A stretch of 64,000 nucleotides of DNA from Thermoanaerobaculia bacterium (GCA_947259195.1 CAMYLC010000045.1:1-64000); one strand, 5' to 3'; positions 43,774-52,553 are shown, counted from the first letter of the stretch. A program made the numbers and translations. The notes: generated by a model from the sequence alone, not told the origin.

Positions 43774-44016
43774 ATGAACTGTAGCAGGGTCAGAGAAATC
43801 ATCTTCCTCTACGCCGACAACGAGTTGGGTGAGGAGCTTCTGGTGTCCGTCCAGGAGCATGTGGTTGTCTGCCCTCAATGTGCCCGGAGAATCGACTACA
43901 CGCGTCGGCTCTTGACCGTCGTTCGCAAGGGTTGCACGGGTACGAGAGCGCCGGAAAGTCTGCGCAAGAGGATTCTGAACAGTCTGCGTCATCCCGAAGT
44001 GGAGTGGGAAGGCTGA
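43774..44016 (+). CDS. Zinc-finger anti-sigma factor (ZAS/zf-HC2)
   Basis: 80 residues from the ATG at 43774. The HxxxCxxC zinc motif is EHVVVCPQC near residue 35, preceded by IIFLYADNELGEEL, which is typical of this fold. There is no transmembrane helix, so it should be a soluble cytoplasmic anti-sigma factor that binds the product of the preceding gene. It might respond to redox conditions, as ZAS proteins often do; this is inferred. Confidence 0.85.
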   Translation: MNCSRVREIIFLYADNELGEELLVSVQEHVVVCPQCARRIDYTRRLLTVVRKGCTGTRAPESLRKRILNSLRHPEVEWEG

Positions 44017-44038
44017 CCCCGAATCGAGGACGATTGCC

Positions 44039-44545
44039 ATGCAGATCACTAGAGCTAAGGTGAGGACTTCGGGTCGAAGGACCGGGTGGGCGGTCATGGC
44101 GTTTCTGATGGCTGTACTCATTGCCACCTCCTTGATGGCACCACCGGTTTCCGGTCAGGGCCGCGGATTCACTTTGGAGGGACTTTCCGGAGGTCAGATC
44201 CAACAAAGGGACCTAGATCAAGGTGCAGTCATAGTCGTGGTCTGGGCGTCATGGTCACCACGCGGCAGGGATATCGTGCCCCGCGTCGATAACATCGCGA
44301 ATCGCTGGGGCTCTCAGGCGCGCGTCATCATGGTAAATTTCCAGGAGGACGCCGCTACTGTCGAGAGTTTCCTGCAAGGCAAGCGTCCAAAGGCTCCGAT
44401 CTTCCTCGATCGCGACGGTGGGTTCTCGAAGAAATACTCGGTGACTCACCTGCCCGGGCTGCTGATTTTCAAGGACGGAGTCACCGCATTCTCCGGCAAG
44501 TTGCCACCAGATCCGGATTCCCTGATCGCCCAGACCCTGGGTTGA
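44039..44545 (+). CDS. Exported thioredoxin-fold protein without active-site cysteines
   Basis: 168 residues with a signal peptide or N-terminal helix (MAFLMAVLIATSLMAPPVSG). The thioredoxin/TlpA-like fold is clear from VIVVVWASWSPRGRDIVPRV and THLPGLLIFKDGVTAFSG, including the cis-Pro before the last strands. The CxxC that should follow WAS is replaced by SPRG (WASWSPRG), so it cannot do normal disulphide exchange. It sits 22 bp after the anti-sigma gene and its stop overlaps or touches the next gene. It may be a sensor or scaffold. Confidence 0.82.
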   Translation: MQITRAKVRTSGRRTGWAVMAFLMAVLIATSLMAPPVSGQGRGFTLEGLSGGQIQQRDLDQGAVIVVVWASWSPRGRDIVPRVDNIANRWGSQARVIMVNFQEDAATVESFLQGKRPKAPIFLDRDGGFSKKYSVTHLPGLLIFKDGVTAFSGKLPPDPDSLIAQTLG

Positions 44546-44577
44546 GCAGGGGTCGTTCCACGCAAGGTAGAGTCGAG

Positions 44578-45927
44578 GTGAAACGCAGCAGGGTCCGCCT
44601 GGGGGTTTTGAGCCTACTGTTGGTGCTGGCCGCTGGCCTCTATCTTGCGACTCGAAGCCTCGAAGCCTTCATTGCCTCACCCCTGCGCCTCCTGCCGACG
44701 CAGGCCTACTCCTCCGAGCTCGTGGCTCACCCCATGTGGGCGGCGCGAGTAGACGGTGGGCTGGGAAGGCAGAACTTGCCGGTGGAGTTTGCGTTTCGAC
44801 GTGGTGAGACGCTCAGTGACGCTCTGGACGCGGTGGGTTTTGAGCCGCAGGAGGCTAGCTTGCTGGTGGAAGAGGTAGCCAAGCATGTCGATCTTCGCCG
44901 ACTACGCCCCGCAGACCGCTACGCCGCCATGGTGGACTCCGAGTCTCGGCTCGAAGGCTTCCGACTGACGTTGAACGGGAAGGGCCAGGTTTCTGTCTGG
45001 GAGAACGACGGGCAATGGCAGAGTGCCTGGCGGCCCTTCATTGAAACGACGAGGGTGAAGGCGATCGAGGGCGAGCTCGACGACTTCCTGGAAGCCTCCA
45101 TTGGTCGGGCTGGGGGTCACCCCACGGTGGCCTACGTCATGGCCGATGTGCTGCAGTGGGACCTCGACTTCAACCGCGATCTGAGACTCGGTGATCGATT
45201 CGAGCTGCTCTACGAAGAGGTGTATCTGGACGACAAGTTCTACCGGGTAGGCAGTATCCTGACGCTGACATACGAGAATGGCGGTAAGGTTCTCGAGGCC
45301 TATCGATTCGGTGAGGACAACGGGTACTACGATTCGGCAGGCCGTCCTCTTCAAAAGCTCTTCCTGCGGTCGCCTCTGCGCTTTTCCCGCATTACGTCGC
45401 GTTTCACGGGCCGGCGGTTCCACCCGGTCCTCAAGACCTACCGGCCCCATTACGGAGTGGACTACGGGGCTCCGACGGGGACCCCTGTGCGAGTGACTGC
45501 GAACGGAGTCGTGAGATTCGCGGGCTGGGATCGCGGTGGTGGCAATACCGTCAAGGTGCGCCACCCCAACGGCTACCTGACTGCCTATCTCCATCTTTCC
45601 AAGTTTGCCGGTGGAATCGGTGTTGGCCGACGAGTCTCTCAGGGTGACGTGATCGCCTATGTGGGCTCGACCGGGTTGGCCACAGGATCTCATCTGGACT
45701 ATCGAATCCAGCGCGATGGTCGTTGGATCAATCCCCTCACTCTGGACAACAAACCGGCTGAGCCGATATCCGAGGAGCAGTTGCCGGCCTTTCTCGCCTG
45801 GCGGGACGAGCTGCGCACTGCCCGGAAGGAGGGGCGTAGCCCAGTCGTGCCAGAGCTGCCGAGCGATGACCTCCTGGCCGAAGACGAAGACCCAGACCCG
45901 TTTCATGCCTCAGCGCTCGGCAAGTAG
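44578..45927 (+). CDS. Membrane-anchored M23 family peptidase-like protein
   Basis: 449 residues from the GTG at 44578, with AAGGTAGAG about 5 bp upstream; a TTG at 44542 is the alternative. One N-terminal helix anchors it to the inner membrane. A region like the OapA/LysM-type N-domain of YebA (RRGETLSDALDAVGFEPQEA) is followed by the M23 domain: HYGVDYGAPTGTPV, YLHLSKF and GSHLDYRI. The usual HxH reads HLD, so one zinc ligand is Asp rather than His. It would cut peptidoglycan cross-links, or regulate an amidase if inactive. Confidence 0.87.
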   Translation: MKRSRVRLGVLSLLLVLAAGLYLATRSLEAFIASPLRLLPTQAYSSELVAHPMWAARVDGGLGRQNLPVEFAFRRGETLSDALDAVGFEPQEASLLVEEVAKHVDLRRLRPADRYAAMVDSESRLEGFRLTLNGKGQVSVWENDGQWQSAWRPFIETTRVKAIEGELDDFLEASIGRAGGHPTVAYVMADVLQWDLDFNRDLRLGDRFELLYEEVYLDDKFYRVGSILTLTYENGGKVLEAYRFGEDNGYYDSAGRPLQKLFLRSPLRFSRITSRFTGRRFHPVLKTYRPHYGVDYGAPTGTPVRVTANGVVRFAGWDRGGGNTVKVRHPNGYLTAYLHLSKFAGGIGVGRRVSQGDVIAYVGSTGLATGSHLDYRIQRDGRWINPLTLDNKPAEPISEEQLPAFLAWRDELRTARKEGRSPVVPELPSDDLLAEDEDPDPFHASALGK

Positions 45928-46924
45928 GGTTCGCACCAGAGCCTGGTGTCGGGTCGACCTGGCGGGTGGCACTCTCGATCTCTGGCCCTTGGGTCTCCTG
46001 CACCCCGGTTCTCGTACTGTCAATCTGGCCATCGACCTGCCAGTCGAGGTCGATCTCGCATTGGCCGAAATGGGCTATCGAGTCCGCCAGGGCGGCTCGG
46101 AGGTTGCAGCCAATTCCCCTCGGGAGCTGGCCGAGTCCGCAGGCGGCGGCCTCATCGGCCAGATCGCTTTGGATGTCGGCTTGCCTCCTTCGATCCTCAG
46201 AATCGAGAGCGCCTCACCTCTGGGGGGTGGTCTTGGAGCTAGCTCGGCTCTGGCCGTGGCAACCCTGGCGGCTGCAGATGCCTTGGCTGGCGGGAAGCCA
46301 TCCTCGGCAACTCAACTCGCGAGGCGGGCACGGGATATCGAAGCGCGACTCATGAGCCTGCCGACCGGTGTTCAGGACCACTTTCCGGCCCTCCTGGGCG
46401 GCGTGCTGGAGATCGAGTACCGGCCCGGGGGCGAGAGGGTCCGCAGTCTGGAAGTGGATATCGAGTCGCTTGGCGACAGCATGCTGGTGGCCTACACCGG
46501 GCAGAGTCACTTTTCGGCGGGTAACAACTGGCGCATCGTGCGCAGACGGCTCGATGGCGACCCGGAGATCATCGAGCTCTTCGATGGCATCCGGGACACT
46601 GCCCAGGAGCTTTCAGAAGCCCTGGAGAAGGGTGACTGGCAATCAGCCGGGAAGCTCGTGGCAAGAGAGTGGAGCTATCGCAGCCAGCTGGCTGAAGGCA
46701 TCTCGACGCCTGTGATCGAGGCCCTGCTAGCTGCCGCCAATCGGGAAGGGGCCTGGGGGGGCAAGGCATGCGGAGCGGGTGGCGGTGGCTGCATCGTGCT
46801 CCTTTGCCCAGCCGAGAGGCGTCGCAGGATCGCCGAGGCCCTGGAGGCGGCTGGGGCTCGGGTTCTGCGTGCCAGACCGGTGGCCAGCGGCCTGGAAGTC
46901 GAGCGTCTGGCGCTACATTCCTGA
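45905..46924 (+). CDS. GHMP-family sugar kinase
   Basis: 339 residues, overlapping the M23 gene by 23 bp. GHMP kinase motifs: RVDLAGGTLDLWP at the start, SPLGGGLGASSALAVATL (ATP loop, about 105) and GGKACGAGGGGCIVLL (about 285). It resembles D-glycero-D-manno-heptose 7-phosphate 1-kinase (HddA) and related sugar kinases. The exact sugar cannot be told from sequence. If it is HddA-like it would be a third heptose-related enzyme set in the window. Confidence 0.82.
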   Translation: MPQRSASRVRTRAWCRVDLAGGTLDLWPLGLLHPGSRTVNLAIDLPVEVDLALAEMGYRVRQGGSEVAANSPRELAESAGGGLIGQIALDVGLPPSILRIESASPLGGGLGASSALAVATLAAADALAGGKPSSATQLARRARDIEARLMSLPTGVQDHFPALLGGVLEIEYRPGGERVRSLEVDIESLGDSMLVAYTGQSHFSAGNNWRIVRRRLDGDPEIIELFDGIRDTAQELSEALEKGDWQSAGKLVAREWSYRSQLAEGISTPVIEALLAAANREGAWGGKACGAGGGGCIVLLCPAERRRRIAEALEAAGARVLRARPVASGLEVERLALHS

Positions 46925-46951
46925 TTTCTGATGGCCTATGGAGGGGACGGT

Positions 46952-47066
46952 GAGGTCTTTTGGTGACCTCTGCCGGGCAATTTGAATTGAATCAGGCAAA
47001 AGGTAACTGCCTGTACTGACTGGCCTGAAGCTTGCAGTCCGAAAGCGTGGCAACACGATTCCGGAC
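46952..47066 (+). promoter_or_regulatory. Structured leader of the PEGA-domain gene
   Basis: Three hairpins in series: GAGGTC/GACCTC (46952-46970), CAGGCA/TGCCTG (46993-47013), and a longer one joining GTCCG (47037-47041) to CGGAC (47062-47066) with an inner CGTG-GCAA-CACG capped by a GNRA tetraloop. The first could be a terminator of the upstream unit. The rest lie in the leader. No known riboswitch was matched. Confidence 0.45.
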
Positions 47067-47140
47067 CCGAAGCGCCGCGGTCGTGAGGGTCGGACAGCCC
47101 GATAGGCCTCGGAGGGCCCGGAAGCGAGAGGAGGCCGACC

Positions 47141-48265
47141 ATGATCAAGAGAACCGGATTCCGACATCGACGATTACTTCTGAGTGGCCTGGGGCTGACT
47201 CTGGGGTGGTTGCTTTTGGCCAGTATCGGCTGGGCGACCGATGAGGAGAGAGCCCGGGTCGTCAGAACACGGCCCTCGGCTGACTCGTCGGGCTCCGGGC
47301 GGCAGGCAAGTTCCACGCGCCCCAGTTCCCGGCCGGCCGTGGCGCCGCAACAGTCTGCAAGCTCGAGTTCGAGGTCGTCGTCGTCCGCCGCACAGCGACA
47401 GCCGACGGCACGGGATACTCGGGAGAATCCTCCTGGCCAGTGGAAGCCACCCGGAAGGTCCGGTGGTGGAGGCGGTGGAGGAAGTGGTGCGTACCACCCA
47501 TCCTGGGGTTGGGGCGGGGGCTGGGGACATCGATACCCCTGGTATTGGAACCGCTATTGCTGGGGTTGGCCGTCTTGTTGGGGCTGGGGCTGGGGACACT
47601 GGGGCCCTTATTGGTACGACCCACCTCGTGCCTATCCGATGTATCGGACTCCCTACAGTCCTCGATCGGCCGGTGCCGATCTGGGGGCTCTGAATCTGGT
47701 CATCAAGCCGAAAAAATCAGCGGTCTACGTGGATGGCAGTTTCGTCGGTCGGGCAAAGGACTTCGACGGCTACCCGGGTTATTTGTGGCTGGAAGAAGGG
47801 ACCTATGAGATAACCCTGGTTCGGGATGGCTATGTGACCTTTGCCGACCGAGTCGTGATTCGGACCGGTCAGATCATTGACATGGAGCTGCGCCTCCAGC
47901 AGGGCCTGTCTACTCCGCCCAGGCCTCCCCTGGCACCCATCGTGGAGCCTGGACCCGCAGCCCAGGAAGAGGTAGCGACGGCCCAGGAAGAGGCTTTCTC
48001 GCCGGGAATCGGGCAGGATGTCAGAGCCACCCCGGGGCAGCTCGAGCTCGTGGTGCAGCCTCTTGATGCCGCGGTCTATCTCGACGGGCGCCTTCTCGGC
48101 TCGGGACAGGAGCTGGCCGCTCTCCATGCGGGCCTGATCGTCGATCCGGGTGCCCACTCTCTGAGCATCGTACGACCCGGGTACGACGAGCAGCGACTCG
48201 ACTTCGAGGTCGAATCCGGGCAAACCGTCAGCCTGCAGGTAACCCTTCAGCGCGACGGAAGATGA
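47141..48265 (+). CDS. Exported protein with Trp/Gly-rich segment and two PEGA domains
   Basis: 374 residues. A signal peptide (LGLTLGWLLLASIGWA) is followed by a Ser/Arg-rich linker. Then comes an aromatic Gly/Trp/Tyr-rich segment (about 110-175; many GWGW and WGW repeats), which is likely surface-exposed or binds glycans. Two PEGA domains follow (LVIKPKKSAVYVDGSFVGRA near 190 and LVVQPLDAAVYLDGRLLG near 305). PEGA domains are extracytoplasmic and usually tied to envelope functions. The gene has its own structured leader and seems to be a single unit. Confidence 0.82.
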   Translation: MIKRTGFRHRRLLLSGLGLTLGWLLLASIGWATDEERARVVRTRPSADSSGSGRQASSTRPSSRPAVAPQQSASSSSRSSSSAAQRQPTARDTRENPPGQWKPPGRSGGGGGGGSGAYHPSWGWGGGWGHRYPWYWNRYCWGWPSCWGWGWGHWGPYWYDPPRAYPMYRTPYSPRSAGADLGALNLVIKPKKSAVYVDGSFVGRAKDFDGYPGYLWLEEGTYEITLVRDGYVTFADRVVIRTGQIIDMELRLQQGLSTPPRPPLAPIVEPGPAAQEEVATAQEEAFSPGIGQDVRATPGQLELVVQPLDAAVYLDGRLLGSGQELAALHAGLIVDPGAHSLSIVRPGYDEQRLDFEVESGQTVSLQVTLQRDGR

Positions 48266-48300
48266 GTCGTTTCAGGGGTCCGAGCCGGGAGCGCGGGGGC

Positions 48301-48870
48301 TCAGGAATCGAGGTCCTCTAGGGCCCGAGTCCTCTCCTCCAACCGCAGCAGCCAGATCTTCTTCTTCTCGCCCGCGATGTAACTGCCGGGTCCTGACTTG
48401 GTGGTCACGACTCGATGGCACGGAATGATGATTGGCAGAGGGTTGACCAGGAGAATGGAAAGCACCTGACGGTAGGCGTCGGGCTTGCCCGCGGCCTCTG
48501 CTATCTGACCATAGGTTCGTGTTCGGCCGTAGGGAACCTTGGCAGTCTGTCGTAGGACTCTGCGCGCCAAAGATGGAAGCTCAGTGGCTTGGAGATCGTA
48601 TTCGAGGTCGAGACCACGTCTGGCGCCGGCAAAGTACTCAGAGAATCGCCCGAGAACTTCGTCCAGAAAGTCGGTACGCTCCGACGGTTTGAGATTGGCA
48701 AAGTCTCGAAACTGGTTGCGCACCCTTCCCTTCGGGCCGATTACGACTCGAGTCAGCACCTGGCCAGTGAGCTCGATGCCCAGGGTACCGATTGGGGAGG
48801 GAATCCTGATGCGTGTTGGCTCTACTGGCGGCTCTGTGGGTGAGCCGCCCGCCGAAATCGGTTCCGACAT
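48301..48870 (-). CDS. Methylated-DNA--protein-cysteine methyltransferase
   Basis: 189 residues from the ATG at 48870. The suicide repair enzyme that removes alkyl groups from O6-alkylguanine. Its active site is IIPCHRVV with the acceptor Cys, preceded by the DNA-binding helix (VPYGRTRTYGQIAEAAG) and the conserved Asn in LLVNPLP. There is no Ada N-terminal domain. Its last codons are 35 bp from the PEGA gene on the other strand. Confidence 0.92.
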   Translation of the reverse strand: MSEPISAGGSPTEPPVEPTRIRIPSPIGTLGIELTGQVLTRVVIGPKGRVRNQFRDFANLKPSERTDFLDEVLGRFSEYFAGARRGLDLEYDLQATELPSLARRVLRQTAKVPYGRTRTYGQIAEAAGKPDAYRQVLSILLVNPLPIIIPCHRVVTTKSGPGSYIAGEKKKIWLLRLEERTRALEDLDS

Positions 48871-48925
48871 CCGCCAGAGAGTATCACGGGCCCTTCGCCC
48901 GGCGACAAGGGGCGGTGGCCCCAAT

Positions 48926-49645
48926 TCATGGCTCTGCCGGTCCGGGGACGACGTGGACAGCCAGCTCACTCCACAGGGCAGTGGCCAGCTCGCCACCGAG
49001 GTCCGCATCCCCGCGGTAGGGCCGGTTGGGAATCCGCCGGCATGGTACCTGGAGGGTCGTGGCACCGGCCAGCGGGAAGGGGCTCAGACGCAAAGCTGTA
49101 TCGGCTACGGAGGCACGAACCAGGCCGGTGTCGATGGTCTCTCGCCAGCGGTCGCAGACCGCCAACGAAAGAAAGTCAGCCGTTTGAAGAAAAGGGTAGT
49201 CCTGGTCGAGTATCTCCTGGTCGATTGCGGCCCTTTCGAACCACTCCTGCCGATAGTCTTCGAGCACGCCCACGTACTCCTGCCAACCGTCGGGAGCCAC
49301 GGATGAGTGCCGGAACAGCGACTCGGCGTGATGAGCGATCAGAAGGGCGACATAGGGGCGCTCCCGGGAGAACCGCTCGATTCCACGCTGCCAGATCTCC
49401 AAACGGTTCGAATTCGGAAAGGAGGCGAAATCAAAGGGTCGCTGCCCGACCGCATCGTAGCGAGGTGCCGCATCGGTCTCGCGCCAGCCATTGTCATGCT
49501 CGCGAGTGGCGAGCAGCAGATTCTCGCGACGGGGGTGGTCAGGTAGCCCATCACGGATCCAGAGGGAGAGCAGGGCGGCCGCGAGACGAGCGTGGTCTGG
49601 CTGCGTGATGACCAAGAGCTCGGGAAGGTCGTGGACGACGATCAT
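48926..49645 (-). CDS. DUF3891 family protein
   Basis: 239 residues from the ATG at 49645, starting MIVVHDLPELLVITQPDHARL, the usual beginning of this family. An HD-like helical fold is suggested by ATREHDNGWRE and LIAHHAESLF. The function is unknown. It is 55 bp upstream of the MGMT gene on the same strand and may share its transcript. Confidence 0.78.
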   Translation of the reverse strand: MIVVHDLPELLVITQPDHARLAAALLSLWIRDGLPDHPRRENLLLATREHDNGWRETDAAPRYDAVGQRPFDFASFPNSNRLEIWQRGIERFSRERPYVALLIAHHAESLFRHSSVAPDGWQEYVGVLEDYRQEWFERAAIDQEILDQDYPFLQTADFLSLAVCDRWRETIDTGLVRASVADTALRLSPFPLAGATTLQVPCRRIPNRPYRGDADLGGELATALWSELAVHVVPGPAEP

Positions 49646-49741
49646 GTTGTTGCCAAGTTGCCTGACCGTCTCACCAGCGTTCGGCTGCAAGCTCTAATAT
49701 ACCCGGGCACCGCTCGAAGTCTGGTCCTGCTGCGTCTTCCG

Positions 49742-49857
49742 CCCTCATCACTCCTCGACGTACTCCGAGTACGCCTGCGGGGGCTTCGGTTGTCATGCCT
49801 TGTAGTCCCAAAGATCCTTGCCCTCTCGCTGCGAAGCTGGTGAGAAGGTCAGGCTAG
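49742..49857. repeat. Hairpin element E, copy 1, upstream of tryptophanase
   Basis: A perfect 6-bp stem with a 3-nt loop, CGTACT-CCG-AGTACG (49759-49773), is followed 78 nt later by GGCTAG (49852-49857). Between them the sequence ends GCTGCGAAGCTGGTGAGAAG. Flanks (CTC-A-C before, GCCTxCGG after) match those of copy 2. The 278 bp upstream of tnaA hold no gene. Confidence 0.55.
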
Positions 49858-49923
49858 TTAGCCGAGAGACGTGCCGTAGTAACATGCCTCTATAGGGAAT
49901 CGAGCCCATATCGGGAGAACAGG

Positions 49924-51300
49924 ATGCCGTTCAATCTACCAGAACCGTGGCGAGTCAAAGTGGTCGAACCGATCTCTCTGCCGAGTGAGAGAGAGCGGGA
50001 GAAGCGTCTAAAGAAGGCCGGCTTCAATCTATTCGACGTGCCGGCTGAAGCGGTCTTCATTGATCTGTTGACGGACTCGGGCACATCGGCAATGTCCGAC
50101 AATCAGTGGGCCGGATTGATGCTCGGAGACGAGTCCTACGCCGGTGCGAGGAACTATTACCGCTTTGAAGAGGCTGTGACGGAGATATTCGGCTTCTCGC
50201 ACTTCGTTCCGGTGCACCAAGGCAGGGTGGCGGAGAACCTGTTGTTCTCGACCCTGGTCCAGCCAGACATGATCGTGCCCAACAATAATCACTTCGACAC
50301 AACGCGCGCCAACATCGAGATCCATCGAGGCCTGGCAGTCGATCTGGTGATCAAAGAGGGCAGAGACCCGGCAGCCAAGCATCCCTTCAAGGGCGATATC
50401 GACCTCGAGAGAGTTCGCCGACTCTTCGAGGAGACACCGCGAGCCAGGATCCCGCTGGCCATGTTGACGCTGACCAACAACTCCGGTGGCGGACAACCGG
50501 TATCACTGGCCAACATCCAAGGATACTCCGAGCTCTGTCGGGAATTCGGTATTCCGTTCTACATCGATGCTTGTCGCTTTGCCGAAAATGCCTTCTTCAT
50601 TCAACAGCGCGAGGAAGGGCAACAGGGGCGGAGCATTCCGGAGATCGTGCGAGAGATCTTCGACCTGGCGGATGGCTGCACCATGAGCGCCAAAAAGGAC
50701 GGTCTGGCCAACATGGGCGGCTTTCTTGCCACCCGGGATCACGAGCTCCTCGAGACCATCAAGCAAAGGCTCATCCTCATCGAGGGCTTCCCCACCTATG
50801 GTGGGCTCGCAGGCAGGGATCTGGAAGCGGTGGCTCGCGGGCTTTGGGAGGTCATGGACCCGGAGTACCTGCGTTTTCGAGTTTCACAAGTCGGTGCCTT
50901 CGGCGAGCGGTTGGCGAGTCTGGGAGTCCCGATTATCCAACCGGTAGGCGGACATGCCGTCTATATCGATGCTCGGTCGTTCCTCTCCCACCTACCGCAG
51001 GCGGCGTTTCCCGGGCAGGCCCTGGTGGTGGCTCTCTATCGTGGAGGTGCTGTGCGCGGCGTGGAAATAGGCAGCGTCATGTTCGGCCGCAAAGACCCGC
51101 AGACCGGGCAGGAGATATATCCCGAGCTCGACTTGGTCCGCCTGGCTGTGCCGCGGCGGGTCTACACCAATACCCACTTGCGGTACGTCTGCGATGTCTT
51201 GGAGGAGATTCGCGACCATTTGGATCAGGTCAAAGGTCTGAAGATGGTCTACGAGGCTCCGGTGCTGCGGCATTTCACGGCGCGCTTCGAGGAGATCTAG
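49924..51300 (+). CDS. tnaA: Tryptophanase
   Basis: 458 residues, the normal length, with GGAGAACAGG before the ATG. A PLP enzyme of the beta-eliminating lyase family that splits L-tryptophan into indole, pyruvate and ammonia. The PLP lysine is in CTMSAKKDGLANMGG near residue 258, with DACRFAENA (PLP-binding Asp/Arg) near 217. It is called tryptophanase rather than tyrosine phenol-lyase because the substrate-specificity segment reads RGVEIGSVMFG: Ile stands where the phenol-lyase has the Arg of SMERG. No leader peptide like TnaC and no tnaB permease are next to it. It is bordered by two related hairpin elements. Confidence 0.9.
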   Translation: MPFNLPEPWRVKVVEPISLPSEREREKRLKKAGFNLFDVPAEAVFIDLLTDSGTSAMSDNQWAGLMLGDESYAGARNYYRFEEAVTEIFGFSHFVPVHQGRVAENLLFSTLVQPDMIVPNNNHFDTTRANIEIHRGLAVDLVIKEGRDPAAKHPFKGDIDLERVRRLFEETPRARIPLAMLTLTNNSGGGQPVSLANIQGYSELCREFGIPFYIDACRFAENAFFIQQREEGQQGRSIPEIVREIFDLADGCTMSAKKDGLANMGGFLATRDHELLETIKQRLILIEGFPTYGGLAGRDLEAVARGLWEVMDPEYLRFRVSQVGAFGERLASLGVPIIQPVGGHAVYIDARSFLSHLPQAAFPGQALVVALYRGGAVRGVEIGSVMFGRKDPQTGQEIYPELDLVRLAVPRRVYTNTHLRYVCDVLEEIRDHLDQVKGLKMVYEAPVLRHFTARFEEI

Positions 51301-51480
51301 CCCGCATTATTCATGCGCCCCACCGCATCTAGCGGAGATCGCCCGCCATCTCAGGGAAGTCCTCGCTCGTCACTTCTCAACAACCTGCAAGGTTGCCTCC
51401 GGTGCTCCTCCCTGCGGGTGACCAGATCTAACAGACGCTCTCCACATTCTGCTCGCGGCGTCAGAAGCAATGCGGGCTAG
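51297..51480. repeat. 184-bp element with 12-bp terminal inverted repeats between tnaA and mltG (element E, copy 2)
   Basis: CTAGCCCGCATT at 51297-51308 is repeated exactly, inverted, at 51469-51480. Inside is a hairpin CAACCT-GCA-AGGTTG (51381-51395), 79 nt before the final GGCTAG, the same arrangement as copy 1. The outer repeats supply the TAG stop codons of both converging genes. It contains no gene and looks like a miniature mobile element. Confidence 0.65.
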
Positions 51481-52553
51481 GGGTCGCTGTCCAGCCTCTT
51501 CTTCTCCTCGGCCCAGCGTTGCTGCCAGTAGATCTTCTGCCACTGGGACACGTTGCGATTGTGCTCTTTGAGTGTCGAGGCGAAGACATGCGAGCCGTCG
51601 TTGCGGCTGACGAAATACAGGTAGGGAACCTCGGCCGGCCGCGCGGCCGCCTTCAGACTTGCCAGCCCCGGGGAGGCAATGGGGCCAGGAGGAAGGCCCG
51701 GATAGAGGTAGGTGTTGTAAGGCGAATCCAGCTTCAGATCGGGTCGGCGGATGTTCCCGTCCCAGCGCCCTTCCTGCTTGAGGGCGTAGATGACCGTCGG
51801 GTCGGCGTAGAGAGCTATTCCCCTGCGTAGGCGGTTGGAGTAGACGCCCGCAATGATGGGTCGCTCCTCATCCAGCCGAGCTTCCTTTTCCACCACGGAC
51901 GCCAGAATGACGATCTGTCTGGGGGTACGATCGTCGTCCGGCGACAAGATGGGAAGTACATCGTTGTCGAAGAGTCGCAGAAACGTGTTCACCAAGGCCG
52001 TGACGATCTGCTCTTCCGAGGTGCCCTTGGCGAAGGAGTAGGTGTCCGGGAATAGGTACCCTTCGAGGTTCAGAGAATCTGGATCCAGGTCCGCGATCCT
52101 GTCCGGGGAGAGCATCTCTGCGAGCAAGACTTGCTGGTCGCCGAAACCCTGAGCCGCGAGATGTGCAGCGGTCTCCTCCAGGGTCAGGCCTTCGACGATG
52201 GTGACGGGGTAGGTCACTACATCGCCCCTGACGAGCTTGTCGAGGACCTCGGGAGCCGTGGCAGGTGCGGCGAAGCGATACTCACCCGCCCTGAGCGGAG
52301 GATCTTCCAGTACCTGAACCAGGTAGAGACGGGTGAGAAATGCGTTGTCGAGCACCCCTCTTGCCTCCAGGTCCTGCAAGATCGAGCCAGCGTCCTGGCC
52401 CGGGAGCACCTCGTGCAGGAGATCAGCCTCCGTGTAGCCCTTGTAGGGACGATGGAGAGTCTTCCAGGCCCACCAGGCGAGGCCCCCACCAGCCGCAAGG
52501 ACGAGCGCAAGCAGGGCGGCAAGCGCCATCCACAGCCAGGCACGTCTAGTCAT
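51477..52553 (-). CDS. mltG: Endolytic transglycosylase MltG
   Basis: 358 residues. One N-terminal membrane helix (LWMALAALLALVLAAGGGLA) is followed by a LysM-like region and a YceG domain. The catalytic Glu is in VILASVVEKEARLDEERP. Other marks are NLEGYLFPDTYSF and DSPYNTYLYPGLPPGPIASP. It cuts nascent glycan strands in the periplasm and sets their length. Its start overlaps ruvX by 8 bp. The stop codon lies within the end of the 184-bp element. Confidence 0.94.
   Translation of the reverse strand: MTRRAWLWMALAALLALVLAAGGGLAWWAWKTLHRPYKGYTEADLLHEVLPGQDAGSILQDLEARGVLDNAFLTRLYLVQVLEDPPLRAGEYRFAAPATAPEVLDKLVRGDVVTYPVTIVEGLTLEETAAHLAAQGFGDQQVLLAEMLSPDRIADLDPDSLNLEGYLFPDTYSFAKGTSEEQIVTALVNTFLRLFDNDVLPILSPDDDRTPRQIVILASVVEKEARLDEERPIIAGVYSNRLRRGIALYADPTVIYALKQEGRWDGNIRRPDLKLDSPYNTYLYPGLPPGPIASPGLASLKAAARPAEVPYLYFVSRNDGSHVFASTLKEHNRNVSQWQKIYWQQRWAEEKKRLDSDP

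Noticed and set aside
46952..47066. Cyclic-di-GMP-I riboswitch before the PEGA gene
   Set aside because: The expected GACGCAAAGCC core and tetraloop-receptor arrangement are not present.
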